From an uncultured Kangiella sp. (GTDB taxonomy: Bacteria; Pseudomonadota; Gammaproteobacteria; Enterobacterales; DSM-103792), in assembly GCA_946481205.1 (NCBI GenBank), contig CAMLNB010000196.1:1-6657 (forward strand): a stretch of 6,657 nucleotides of DNA, in the 5' to 3' direction. A program made the position numbers and the translations under genes. The notes under the pieces were generated by a model that was given only the letters and a program-made list of their open reading frames with translations, did not search any database and was not told the DNA's origin. Positions 1 to 6,229 of this stretch are shown in pieces. Every line of letters starts with the position of its first letter. Position 1 is the stretch's first letter.

Positions 1-417
1 CGGCTTGCCGCGCATCGCCTTGATATTGCCGCGTTTGGTTTTGCTGTCCATGCGTTTGGTTTGTGAGCTGCGGGTCGGTTTGGTGGCCTTGCGGGTTTTG
101 CGGACAACGCCAACCGATTTGATCAGTTCCTGCAGCCGTTCCAGCGCGTCGGCGCGGTTCTGTTCCTGACTGCGGGTTTCCTGTGCCTTGATGACCACGA
201 CGCCGTCCTTGCTGATCCGTTGATCGGACAGCGCCAGCAACCTTTCCTTGTAAAAGTCCGGCAGTGACGAGGCGCGGATATCGAAGCGCAGATGGATGGC
301 GCTGGAAACTTTGTTGACGTTCTGACCGCCGGCGCCTTGTGAGCGCATGGCGGTCAGTTCGATTTCGCTGAGCGGCAGTTGTACCGCGCGGGAAATCTCC
401 AGCACATCGTCACTCAT
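1..417 (-). CDS. arfB: Peptidyl-tRNA hydrolase ArfB (YaeJ), 3' end cut by the window edge
   Basis: ArfB is a codon-independent ribosome-rescue factor. It enters stalled ribosomes lacking a sense codon and hydrolyses the peptidyl-tRNA ester bond. I translated 139 codons with no stop before the left edge. The catalytic GGQ sits at residues 30-32 in the context [13 protein letters not shown], followed by a stretch nearly identical to E. coli ArfB ([15 protein letters not shown]). The C-terminal tail is rich in Lys and Arg and ends in NIKAMRGKP, as expected for the family's ribosome-binding tail in the mRNA channel. E. coli ArfB is about 140 residues, so only around five residues and the stop codon are missing. 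The ATG at 417-415 overlaps the TGA of the upstream membrane-protein gene (ATGA). There is no convincing Shine-Dalgarno sequence of its own, so translational coupling is likely. The small size and basic tail distinguish it from the release factors RF1 and RF2. Confidence 0.95.
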   Translation of the reverse strand, partial: MSDDVLEISRAVQLPLSEIELTAMRSQGAGGQNVNKVSSAIHLRFDIRASSLPDFYKERLLALSDQRISKDGVVVIKAQETRSQEQNRADALERLQELIKSVGVVRKTRKATKPTRSSQTKRMDSKTKRGNIKAMRGKP

Positions 418-764
418 GCCAAATAAACCAGCGCCAGCGCGATCGCGGCCGGCAAGCCCTGCACGAACAGAATGCTGCGCTTGGCGGTCAGGCCGCCGTA
501 GATGCCGGCAATCAGCACGCAGGCCAGAAAGAACACCAGCGTTGGCTGGCCGGCCCAGAACAGGCCGAACACCAGACCGGCGGCGAGAAAGCCGTTGTAG
601 AGCCCCTGATTGGCGGCCAGCACTTTCGAGTTGGCCGATTGCTCGGGCGTTTGCCGGAAGATTTTGCGGCCGACCGGGTGATCCCAATAAAACATTTCCA
701 GCACCAAGAAGCCGAGGTGCTGGAGGGCGATGAAAAGAGTCAGGATGGTGATCAGGGTGGACAT
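414..764 (-). CDS. DUF1304 family small membrane protein
   Basis: This is a 116-residue integral inner-membrane protein of the DUF1304 family; its function is unknown. Four hydrophobic segments are visible at about residues 3-22, 54-70, 73-91 and 97-115. Family-type signatures are an N-terminal [13 protein letters not shown] stretch (His16, Glu23, Trp27), the [10 protein letters not shown] block at residues 52-61 before and into helix 2, and a VQGLPA turn in helix 4. The length is typical for the family. The start at 764 is chosen because it places the first helix directly after Met-Ser-Thr; the ribosome site upstream is weak. Its stop overlaps the arfB start, so the two genes probably form one transcript with this gene first. 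No substrate, partner or enzymatic residue can be proposed from the sequence. Confidence 0.88.
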   Translation of the reverse strand: MSTLITILTLFIALQHLGFLVLEMFYWDHPVGRKIFRQTPEQSANSKVLAANQGLYNGFLAAGLVFGLFWAGQPTLVFFLACVLIAGIYGGLTAKRSILFVQGLPAAIALALVYLA

Positions 765-832
765 GGCGTTGGCCGATCAAATTTGAATGGATGGCATCGT
801 GTAGGGAAAGCAAGCGGGCTGCAAGAGTGTCT

Positions 833-1040
833 CGGCAAATGCCCCCACCTAGCCTCCCCCTGACAGGGGAGGAACTGTTTCGCTCCCGTCTCATCCGCTA
901 TGTCGACTTGCATGGGTTTGCTCCCTCCCCTGCGAAGGGGGTAAGAGTGGGAATTCAAATTCGTCACAGTTGACGAATTTGCCACTCGAACGACACCAAC
1001 TCTGTTGGTGGCTGGACGGGTTGAGGTGGGGGCATTGCCG
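833..1040. repeat. Palindromic MITE-like non-coding repeat filling the 765-1105 gap
   Basis: The gene-free stretch 765-1105 is dominated by inverted-repeat structure. The outer arms are 833-850 (CGGCAAATGCCCCCACCT) and 1024-1040 (AGGTGGGGGCATTGCCG). They are reverse complements apart from one missing base. Inside, 842-874 and about 919-950 are imperfect reverse complements of each other, each built around a C-run/G-run hairpin (853-872, and 927-940 with CCCC-TGCGAA-GGGG). Two further perfect hairpins lie at 956-981 and 994-1010. No transposase is encoded and no clear target-site duplication is visible at the ends, so the exact boundaries are uncertain. The short open frames through it are best read as chance. 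It could be a MITE, a REP-type element or a similar dispersed repeat. Confidence 0.6.
956..981. repeat. Perfect 11-bp inverted repeat with 4-base loop
   Basis: The left arm CAAATTCGTCA (956-966) and right arm TGACGAATTTG (971-981) are exact reverse complements separated by CAGT. It is AT-richer than the surrounding repeat. There is no T-tract on either side, so it is not a classical terminator. It may be an internal module of the repeat element or a protein-binding palindrome. A second perfect stem, CACCAAC-TCT-GTTGGTG, follows at 994-1010. Confidence 0.7.
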
Positions 1041-1105
1041 CCCCGCTCAATGAGCAGACGCCTCATCGCCTACTTCAAGGACCCGAAAACGCATCTAAAC
1101 AGAAA

Positions 1106-2521
1106 TCACTTCAGCAACACCACCTGCTCCCGCTTGGCAATCTCCACCGACACGCCCGGGTGGCGTTCGCGCAGTTTCGTTTGCAGGCCTTCCTGGGCCA
1201 GCTGCTCGCCGTGCACGAGCATGACCGGCGGCAATTCCTTGAAGCCTTCATACCAGCGCAGCAGATCGCGCTGGCCGGCGTGGGCAGACAGGCCGCCGAT
1301 GGTGTGCACTTTGGCGCGGACACGAATCGCCTCGCCCCAGAGCCGGATGAAGTCGCGGCCCTCCACCAGCGCGCGGCCCGGAGTGCCGCGGGCCTGATAG
1401 CCAATCATGATCACCTGGGTCGTATCGCGCCAGACCAGATGCTTCAGGTGGTGCTTGATGCGGCCGCCGGTGCACATGCCGCTGCCGGCGATGATGATGG
1501 CGCCGCTCTGCACACGATTGAGCGATTGCGACTGCTCCGGCGTCGGCAGGAATTGCAGGTTCGGCAGCAGGCGGCGCAGCGAACGGTCCGGGTGGTCGTC
1601 GCCGAGCAGTTTGGCCGCATCGCCGTCATAGAGCGCGTGGTGGCGCAGGTAGATATTGGTGGCGTCGATGGCCAGCGGGCTGTCGAGAAAAATCTGCCAT
1701 TTGTGCAGGCCCCAGTCGCGATAATGCTTGGCCATCAGATAGAGCAGTTCCTGACTGCGGCCAACGGCAAACGCCGGGATCAAAATATTGCCACGCTGCG
1801 ACTGCTCGTTGCGAAAGATGCCGCCAATCTCTTCAATGGTGGCGGCGAAGGCGCGGTGATCGCGATCGCCATAGGTGCTTTCCATCAGCAGCAGATCGGC
1901 CTGGCTGATCGTTTCCGGGTCGCGCAGAATCGGCGCGTCGTACTGGCCGAGATCCCCGGAGAACACCAGCGTGCGTTCGCGGTCCGGTGCGCGCACTTTC
2001 AGTTCGACAATTGCCGAGCCGAGAATATGGCCGGCATCGTGCAGGCGTACTGACATCCGTTCGGTCAGGCGCTGCCACACGCCGTACTCGATACCTACGA
2101 ACTGCTTCATCACCCGCTCGACGTCGCGTTGGGTGTACAGGGGCTCAATCGGTTTCAGGCCTTTACGGGCCCGCTTGCGATTCTCGATTTCGCTATCGGC
2201 CTCCTGCAGGTGGGCCGAATCGCGCAGCATGATGCTGCACAGATCCTGGCTGGCGCTGTGGGTATAGATAGGGCCGCGAAACCCCTCCTTTTGCAGCTTC
2301 GGCAGGCGACCGGAGTGATCCAGATGGGCATGGCTCAGCACCACGGCATCGATGCGGCGGGCATCGTAGGGTGAGGTGTCAAAGTTGCGGGCATCTTCTT
2401 TGGCGCCGCCCTGCAACAGACCGCAATCGAGCAGCACCGACTCCTTGCCCAGTGAGACTTCATAGCAGGAGCCGGTGACCTCCCCGACCCCGCCCCAGCA
2501 GCGCAACTCGACCCGTTCCAT
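1106..2521 (-). CDS. Metallo-beta-lactamase/beta-CASP RNA-processing protein (CPSF73/Ysh1-like)
   Basis: This 471-residue cytoplasmic protein is probably a two-zinc ribonuclease of the beta-CASP family, related to the CPSF73/Ysh1 group rather than RNase J. Visible motifs are the HAHLDH metal site (His64, His66, Asp68, His69), the third-motif His165 in HDAGHILGSA and Asp190 in VFSGDLG. The beta-CASP insertion starts with motif A Glu214 (MESTYGDRDH), followed by IPAFAVGRSQE and the SGMCTGGRIKHHL loop. Motif B is His414 in LSAHAG and motif C is His437 in MLVHGE. There is no C-terminal RNase J domain and no KH domain is evident. The ATG at 2521 has AGAGGTGA at 2536-2529 upstream as a Shine-Dalgarno sequence, and the protein begins directly with the first beta strand. 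It stands alone, divergent from hsp20, with which it shares a control region. Family membership is clear. The cellular RNA substrate is unknown. Confidence 0.92.
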   Translation of the reverse strand: MERVELRCWGGVGEVTGSCYEVSLGKESVLLDCGLLQGGAKEDARNFDTSPYDARRIDAVVLSHAHLDHSGRLPKLQKEGFRGPIYTHSASQDLCSIMLRDSAHLQEADSEIENRKRARKGLKPIEPLYTQRDVERVMKQFVGIEYGVWQRLTERMSVRLHDAGHILGSAIVELKVRAPDRERTLVFSGDLGQYDAPILRDPETISQADLLLMESTYGDRDHRAFAATIEEIGGIFRNEQSQRGNILIPAFAVGRSQELLYLMAKHYRDWGLHKWQIFLDSPLAIDATNIYLRHHALYDGDAAKLLGDDHPDRSLRRLLPNLQFLPTPEQSQSLNRVQSGAIIIAGSGMCTGGRIKHHLKHLVWRDTTQVIMIGYQARGTPGRALVEGRDFIRLWGEAIRVRAKVHTIGGLSAHAGQRDLLRWYEGFKELPPVMLVHGEQLAQEGLQTKLRERHPGVSVEIAKREQVVLLK

Positions 2522-2539
2522 GCTCGTTTCACCTCTGCC

Positions 2540-2567
2540 CTTGAAATCGTTTTGACCGACCTTATCT
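2540..2567 (+). promoter_or_regulatory. Candidate sigma32 heat-shock promoter for hsp20
   Basis: CTTGAAA at 2540-2546 matches the sigma32 -35 consensus exactly. After 13 bases comes CCTTATCT at 2560-2567, matching CCCCATNT at five of seven defined positions. Orientation and spacing suit transcription of the small heat-shock gene, with an inferred start near 2574 and a leader of about 150 bases. The -35 element lies four bases from the ribosome site of the divergent beta-CASP gene. It is predicted from sequence only. Confidence 0.5.
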
Positions 2568-2594
2568 CTTTACCCAGACAGCGTTGCGATGCTG

Positions 2595-2608
2595 TTGATC
2601 CGGGTCAA
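2595..2608. promoter_or_regulatory. FNR/Anr-like binding box between divergent genes
   Basis: TTGAT-CCGG-GTCAA matches the FNR/Anr consensus TTGAT-N4-ATCAA at nine of ten defined bases. Its centre (2601.5) is 41.5 bases from a start inferred near 2643 on the plus strand, given the extended -10-like TG-C-TACGTT (2628-2636). It is equally 41.5 bases from a start near 2560 on the minus strand, given TAAAGA at 2572-2567. That is the classical activating distance for FNR-type regulators. Both -10 hexamers are weak, at three of six matches each, so the geometry is suggestive rather than proof. Confidence 0.42.
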
Positions 2609-2638
2609 TATGTTCTGCAGTGCTGCTTGCTACGTTAA

Positions 2639-2698
2639 GCATGGCAGTGAAGTCGTCGCCATGCCTCGTTGGGTAAAACCTTGCATTGAATGATGCAA
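2639..2698 (+). promoter_or_regulatory. Hairpin-rich 5' leader of hsp20
   Basis: Two perfect stems can be drawn in the predicted leader. GCATGGC (2639-2645) pairs with GCCATGC (2658-2664) across a 12-base loop, and TTGCAT (2681-2686) pairs with ATGCAA (2693-2698) across 6 bases. The ribosome site AGGAG (2716-2720) is 18 bases after the second stem and is not itself obviously paired. Small heat-shock genes often carry RNA thermometers, but no ROSE or fourU signature is clear here. Confidence 0.3.
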
Positions 2699-2727
2699 CA
2701 ACTCAATGCCACAACAGGAGATATGCC

Positions 2728-3174
2728 ATGACTCTGATGCGCTACCAACCGTGGTCCATGTTTGACCAACTGCACCGCGAAATCAACCAACTGTTTGACA
2801 ACCGGGTGCCACGCGCCGGCGAAGCCAAGAGCGAGCTGTACAGCGGCAACTGGCTGCCATCCGTTGATGTCAAAGACAACGGCAAAGAGATTGTCTTGCT
2901 GGCCGATTTGCCGGGTGTCGATCCGGACAAGATCGAAGTGACTGCCAATCACGGCTTGCTGACACTGAAAGGTTCACGCGAATTCAGCAAAGAAACCAAT
3001 GAAGGCGAGTATCACCGGATCGAACGCAGCTACGGCAGTTTCTACCGCCAGTTTGCATTGCCGGAAACCGCCAACACCGACGAGATTTCTGCCAAGGCGA
3101 CGAACGGTGTGCTGGAGATTCGCATTCCGAAGCGCAGCGCCAGCGTCGAGAAACGAATCGCCATTGCGTCGTGA
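2728..3174 (+). CDS. Hsp20 family small heat-shock protein
   Basis: This is a 148-residue cytoplasmic, ATP-independent holdase chaperone that binds unfolding proteins and keeps them refoldable. The short N-terminal arm (residues 1-42, MTLMRYQPWSMFDQLHREIN...) leads into an alpha-crystallin domain at about 43-135, containing LADLPGVDPDKIEV (59-71), LLTLKG and the diagnostic NGVLEIRIPK (126-135). The C-terminal tail KRIAIAS supplies an I-x-I oligomerisation motif (Ile144, Ile146). The start at 2728 is chosen over an in-frame ATG at 2686 because AGGAG lies seven bases upstream and MTLMRYQPW is a typical family N-terminus. The gene diverges from the beta-CASP gene and ends before its own terminator, so it is probably monocistronic. 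It resembles the general bacterial Hsp20 class; I do not assign it specifically to IbpA. Confidence 0.94.
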   Translation: MTLMRYQPWSMFDQLHREINQLFDNRVPRAGEAKSELYSGNWLPSVDVKDNGKEIVLLADLPGVDPDKIEVTANHGLLTLKGSREFSKETNEGEYHRIERSYGSFYRQFALPETANTDEISAKATNGVLEIRIPKRSASVEKRIAIAS

Positions 3175-3235
3175 CGGAATTCTGACGGGCTCGCGTTACA
3201 CGGCGAATCACCCTTTCCTGCGTTGTTTCATCTCC

Positions 3236-3259
3236 GGCCCCGTATGGGGCCTTTTTTTT
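3236..3259 (+). terminator. Rho-independent terminator after hsp20
   Basis: GGCCCC (3236-3241), loop GTAT and GGGGCC (3246-3251) form a perfect 6-bp GC stem followed by eight T residues (3252-3259). It lies about 60 bases after the hsp20 stop. It also argues against starting the downstream chemoreceptor at the in-frame ATG at 3223, since that reading would translate through the hairpin. Confidence 0.92.
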
Positions 3260-3330
3260 ATCGCGAACTACACTTGCCGAAAGGAGAGGAGCCAGGCCAC
3301 GGAGTGCCATCGAGTCTGAGGGATGCTGTC

Positions 3331-4947
3331 ATGACCGTAAAATCCCGCTTGTTGTTCAGCCTTGCCATGCCCGTGTTGTTGTTGGCGCTGGTGTCCACCG
3401 TCGCCATCCGTAGCCTCGCCAGCGTCAATGCCAGCGTAGCCAGTATTTATGACGACCGTGTGGTCCCGCTCAAACAACTGAAGCTAATCGCCGACGCTTA
3501 CGCGGTATTCGTGATCGATGCCGTCAACAAAGGCAATGCCGGCCTGTTCACAGCCGAGCAAGTCCGCACCGAGCTGCAAAATGCCAACAAGGTGATTGCC
3601 GAGGAATGGCAGCGCTACCGTTCCACTCAGCTGACAGAGGAAGAAGCGATTCTGGTACGTGAAGCCGCTCCGCTGTTCAGCGCGGCGGATCAAGCCATTG
3701 CCTCAGTGCTCGGTTGGCTCGGTAATCAGCAAGGCGATCTGCGCGGCCAGCTCGATCAGTTTGACGGACCACTGTACCAGCAGATTGATCCGATCAGCAG
3801 CCACATCACCAAACTCATCGATTTGCAGCTGCGCGTGGCTGGCGAACAGCGCGAGATGGTGGCGGCGGATTACAGCTCGCTTCGACTGTTCTTCTGGCTG
3901 ATGAGTCTGGTCGTGGCGGCCATTCTGGTCACCGCCGGCTGGTGGCTCTATCGCAGCATTTCCCTGCCGCTGTTGGCACTGAACGACACGATGAAGCGCG
4001 CCGAACAACAATTGGATTTGACCTTGGCCGTCGACAGCAACCGCGCTGACGAATGGGGGGAAGCCGGACGTGCCTTCAATCAGATGCTGACCCGCTTCCG
4101 GGAAGTTCTGCGTAGCGTCAGTGGTGTGGTCGAGCAAACTGCCAGACAGGCTGGCGCCGTGACATCGGCAATTGGCGAAGCCAGTCAGGCCAGCATGGAA
4201 CAACAACGTGAGTCGGATCAGGTGGCAGCAGCGAGCACCGAAATGACCGCGTCAATTGGCGAGGTCGCTCGCAATGCCAGCGCTGCAGCGCAAGCCGCGC
4301 AAGTGGTCAGCCACTCGACCGAAGCTGGCCGGCAAGCAGTCAGCAGCGTCAGCAATGCCATGCAAGAGCTGCAGCACAATATCGAACAAGCCAACACCGT
4401 GATCACCCGGCTGGATCAGCAAACCGGCTCAATTGGTCAGGTTCTGGAAGTCATCCGCGGCATTGCCGAGCAAACCAATCTGCTGGCACTGAATGCCGCG
4501 ATTGAAGCCGCCCGTGCCGGCGATCAGGGGCGCGGTTTTGCGGTGGTGGCGGACGAAGTGCGTAACCTCGCTCAGCGCACGCAGGAATCGACCAAAGAGA
4601 TCGCCAATATCATCGAGCAGTTGCAACGTGAATCGCAGGCAGCGGTCGATAGCATGCAAACCAGCCGGAACAGCGCCGGCAATTCATTGACCATTGCCAA
4701 TGAGGCGGGCTCGCAGCTCGATGAGATCGATCGTGCCAGCCATACGATTGCCGAAATGACCACGCAGATTGCCACCGCTACCGAGCAGCAAGCGGCGGTG
4801 TCGGAAACGATCAGCCGGAACATGGTGCGTATTCATGAACTGAGCGGCACCGTTGCCGACTGTAATGACCGAGTCAAAGGCGCGTGCAGCGAAATGCGCA
4901 AGGAAGTGCAGGAGTTGGTCAGTCTGGCGGCACGGTTTACCGTCTGA
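3331..4947 (+). CDS. Methyl-accepting chemotaxis protein (4-helix-bundle sensor, HAMP)
   Basis: This 538-residue inner-membrane chemoreceptor would signal through CheW and CheA to the flagellar motor. It has an N-terminal transmembrane helix at about residues 6-25, then a roughly 160-residue periplasmic helical region (about 27-185) of the 4HB/Tar type, including [20 protein letters not shown] second membrane helix spans about 186-207, ending in GWWLYRS. A HAMP domain follows at about 208-260, then the long coiled-coil signalling domain. Its conserved hairpin tip (about 372-414) contains [20 protein letters not shown] and [18 protein letters not shown]. Gln/Glu-rich heptads on both sides are likely methylation sites. 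There is no C-terminal NWETF-type CheR/CheB tether. The start at 3331 has GAGGGA seven bases upstream (3318-3323). No promoter was recognised in 3260-3330. No other chemotaxis gene is nearby, and the ligand cannot be inferred. Confidence 0.95.
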   Translation: MTVKSRLLFSLAMPVLLLALVSTVAIRSLASVNASVASIYDDRVVPLKQLKLIADAYAVFVIDAVNKGNAGLFTAEQVRTELQNANKVIAEEWQRYRSTQLTEEEAILVREAAPLFSAADQAIASVLGWLGNQQGDLRGQLDQFDGPLYQQIDPISSHITKLIDLQLRVAGEQREMVAADYSSLRLFFWLMSLVVAAILVTAGWWLYRSISLPLLALNDTMKRAEQQLDLTLAVDSNRADEWGEAGRAFNQMLTRFREVLRSVSGVVEQTARQAGAVTSAIGEASQASMEQQRESDQVAAASTEMTASIGEVARNASAAAQAAQVVSHSTEAGRQAVSSVSNAMQELQHNIEQANTVITRLDQQTGSIGQVLEVIRGIAEQTNLLALNAAIEAARAGDQGRGFAVVADEVRNLAQRTQESTKEIANIIEQLQRESQAAVDSMQTSRNSAGNSLTIANEAGSQLDEIDRASHTIAEMTTQIATATEQQAAVSETISRNMVRIHELSGTVADCNDRVKGACSEMRKEVQELVSLAARFTV

Positions 4948-4965
4948 GCCATGGCAGGACACGCC

Positions 4966-4998
4966 AACAAAAAAGCCGGCATCGCCGGCTTTTTTGTT
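4966..4998. terminator. Bidirectional terminator between the chemoreceptor and fabB
   Basis: AACAAAAAAGCCGGC (4966-4980) and GCCGGCTTTTTTGTT (4984-4998) form a perfect 15-bp inverted repeat around ATC. On either strand it gives a GC stem followed by six T residues. It sits 18 bases after the chemoreceptor stop and 13 bases after the fabB stop, so it can end both convergent transcripts. Confidence 0.95.
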
Positions 4999-5011
4999 CA
5001 ATGCGAACCGA

Positions 5012-6229
5012 TTACTTCTGGAAGCGCTGCATCACCAGCGTGGCGTTGGTGCCGCCAAAACCGAAGCTGTTGGACAGCACGGTATTGAGCTTCACGCCAT
5101 GACGGGTTTCGCGAACGATAGGCAAATCGGCCGCTTCCGGATCCAGCTCTTCAATGTTGGCCGACGCGCAGATGAAGTCGTTCTGCATCATCAACAAGCT
5201 GTAGATGGCTTCCTGGACACCAGCCGCGCCGAGTGAGTGACCGGACAGCGATTTGGTCGAGCTGATTGGCGGTACTTCTTTGCCGAACACGGCGCGGATG
5301 GCACCGAGCTCGGCGACATCACCGACCGGGGTCGACGTGCCGTGAGTGTTGATGTAATCGACCGGCAACTTGCAGGTCGCGAGCGCCTGCTGCATGCAGC
5401 GTGCTGCGCCTTCACCGCTGGGCGCGACCATATCAGCGCCGTCCGAGGTCGCACCGTAACCGACCACTTCGGCGATGATGTTGGCGCCACGCTTGAGCGC
5501 GTGCTCCAACGACTCCAACACAACGATGCCACCACCACCCGCGATGACGAAACCGTCGCGGTTCTTGTCATAGGCACGCGAGGCTTTTTCCGGGGTGTCG
5601 TTGTATTTGGTCGACAGTGCGCCCATGGCGTCGAACATCATGCTGAACGACCAGAAGCACTCTTCGCCGCCACCGGCAAACATCACATCCGCTTTGCCGA
5701 GTTGGATTTGTTCCATCGCGTTGCCGATGCAGTGGGCGCTGGTGGCGCAGGCCGACGAGATCGAATAGTTGATACCTTTGATCTGGAACGCGGTCGCGAG
5801 GTTGGCCGAAATGCTCGACGCCATCACGCGCGGCACCATGTACGGGCCAACCCGGCGCAGGCCGCGCTCTTCCAGCGTTTTCACTGCATCATATTCGTTG
5901 CGCGGTGAATGGCCACCGGCGCCAGCAATAAGGCCGGTGCGCAGCGAGCTGACCTGTTCCTGCGTCAGGCCGGCCTGCTCGATGGCTTCTTTCATCGACA
6001 GGTAGGCGTAGGCCGCACCGTCACCCATGAAGCGCTTGAGCTTGCGATCAATCAGTGCATCGAGATCGATCTGCGGCACGCCGGAGATCTGGCTGCGGAA
6101 CTGTTTGTCGATGTGGCTTTGATCGGTACGGATGCCCGATTTGCCAGCCTTCAACGACTCGAGCACTTCCTGTTGATTGTTACCCAGGCAGGAGACAATG
6201 CCCATACCGGTAATCACTACGCGTTGCAT
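5012..6229 (-). CDS. fabB: Beta-ketoacyl-ACP synthase I
   Basis: FabB condenses malonyl-ACP with acyl-ACPs. It is specifically needed to elongate cis-3-decenoyl-ACP into the unsaturated branch of type II fatty acid synthesis, in the cytoplasm. The 405-residue length matches E. coli FabB (406). The thiolase-fold active site is intact: nucleophile Cys161 in [11 protein letters not shown], His296 in [11 protein letters not shown], and Lys326 and His331 in [14 protein letters not shown], each two residues before the E. coli counterpart. The N-terminus [21 protein letters not shown] and C-terminal [12 protein letters not shown] are typical. [14 protein letters not shown] resembles FabB more than FabF. 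The ATG at 6229 shares one base with the fabA stop (TAATG), with GGAG eight bases upstream inside the last fabA codons, indicating coupled translation. Confidence 0.97.
   Translation of the reverse strand: MQRVVITGMGIVSCLGNNQQEVLESLKAGKSGIRTDQSHIDKQFRSQISGVPQIDLDALIDRKLKRFMGDGAAYAYLSMKEAIEQAGLTQEQVSSLRTGLIAGAGGHSPRNEYDAVKTLEERGLRRVGPYMVPRVMASSISANLATAFQIKGINYSISSACATSAHCIGNAMEQIQLGKADVMFAGGGEECFWSFSMMFDAMGALSTKYNDTPEKASRAYDKNRDGFVIAGGGGIVVLESLEHALKRGANIIAEVVGYGATSDGADMVAPSGEGAARCMQQALATCKLPVDYINTHGTSTPVGDVAELGAIRAVFGKEVPPISSTKSLSGHSLGAAGVQEAIYSLLMMQNDFICASANIEELDPEAADLPIVRETRHGVKLNTVLSNSFGFGGTNATLVMQRFQK

Noticed and set aside
777..786. Perfect 10-bp palindrome TCAAATTTGA just upstream of the DUF1304 gene
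   Set aside because: It is short and AT-rich, matches no recognised operator, and no promoter could be placed around it with confidence.
752..1066. 104-residue minus-strand open frame and a 60-residue plus-strand frame (791-973) in the gap
   Set aside because: Both run through the palindromic repeat, have low-complexity translations ([12 protein letters not shown] and similar) and lack ribosome sites. They are typical spurious frames from repeats.
1041..1105. Possible terminator for the beta-CASP gene (GCTCA-TT-GAGC)
   Set aside because: The stem is very short with a two-base loop and there is no T-tract on the minus strand.
1160..2053. 297-residue plus-strand open frame antisense to the beta-CASP gene
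   Set aside because: The opposite frame encodes a full, motif-complete metallo-beta-lactamase. The long antisense frame is a by-product of GC-biased codon use and shows no recognisable domain.
2627..2631. TTGCT, reminiscent of the ROSE thermometer element
   Set aside because: It lies about 85 bases before the ribosome site and no convincing pairing with AGGAG could be drawn; a five-base match is expected by chance.
2686..2727. 14-residue N-terminal extension of Hsp20
   Set aside because: There is no ribosome site before 2686, the start would fall within a hairpin, and the extension is unlike the family. AGGAG at 2716-2720 points to 2728.
3223..3330. 36-residue N-terminal extension of the chemoreceptor
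   Set aside because: It would start before and translate through the hsp20 terminator hairpin. The ATG at 3331 has a good ribosome site and begins a normal receptor N-terminus.
5237..5908. 223-residue plus-strand open frame antisense to fabB
   Set aside because: It is a shadow of a highly conserved fabB; its composition is rich in Arg, His and Ala, with no domain.
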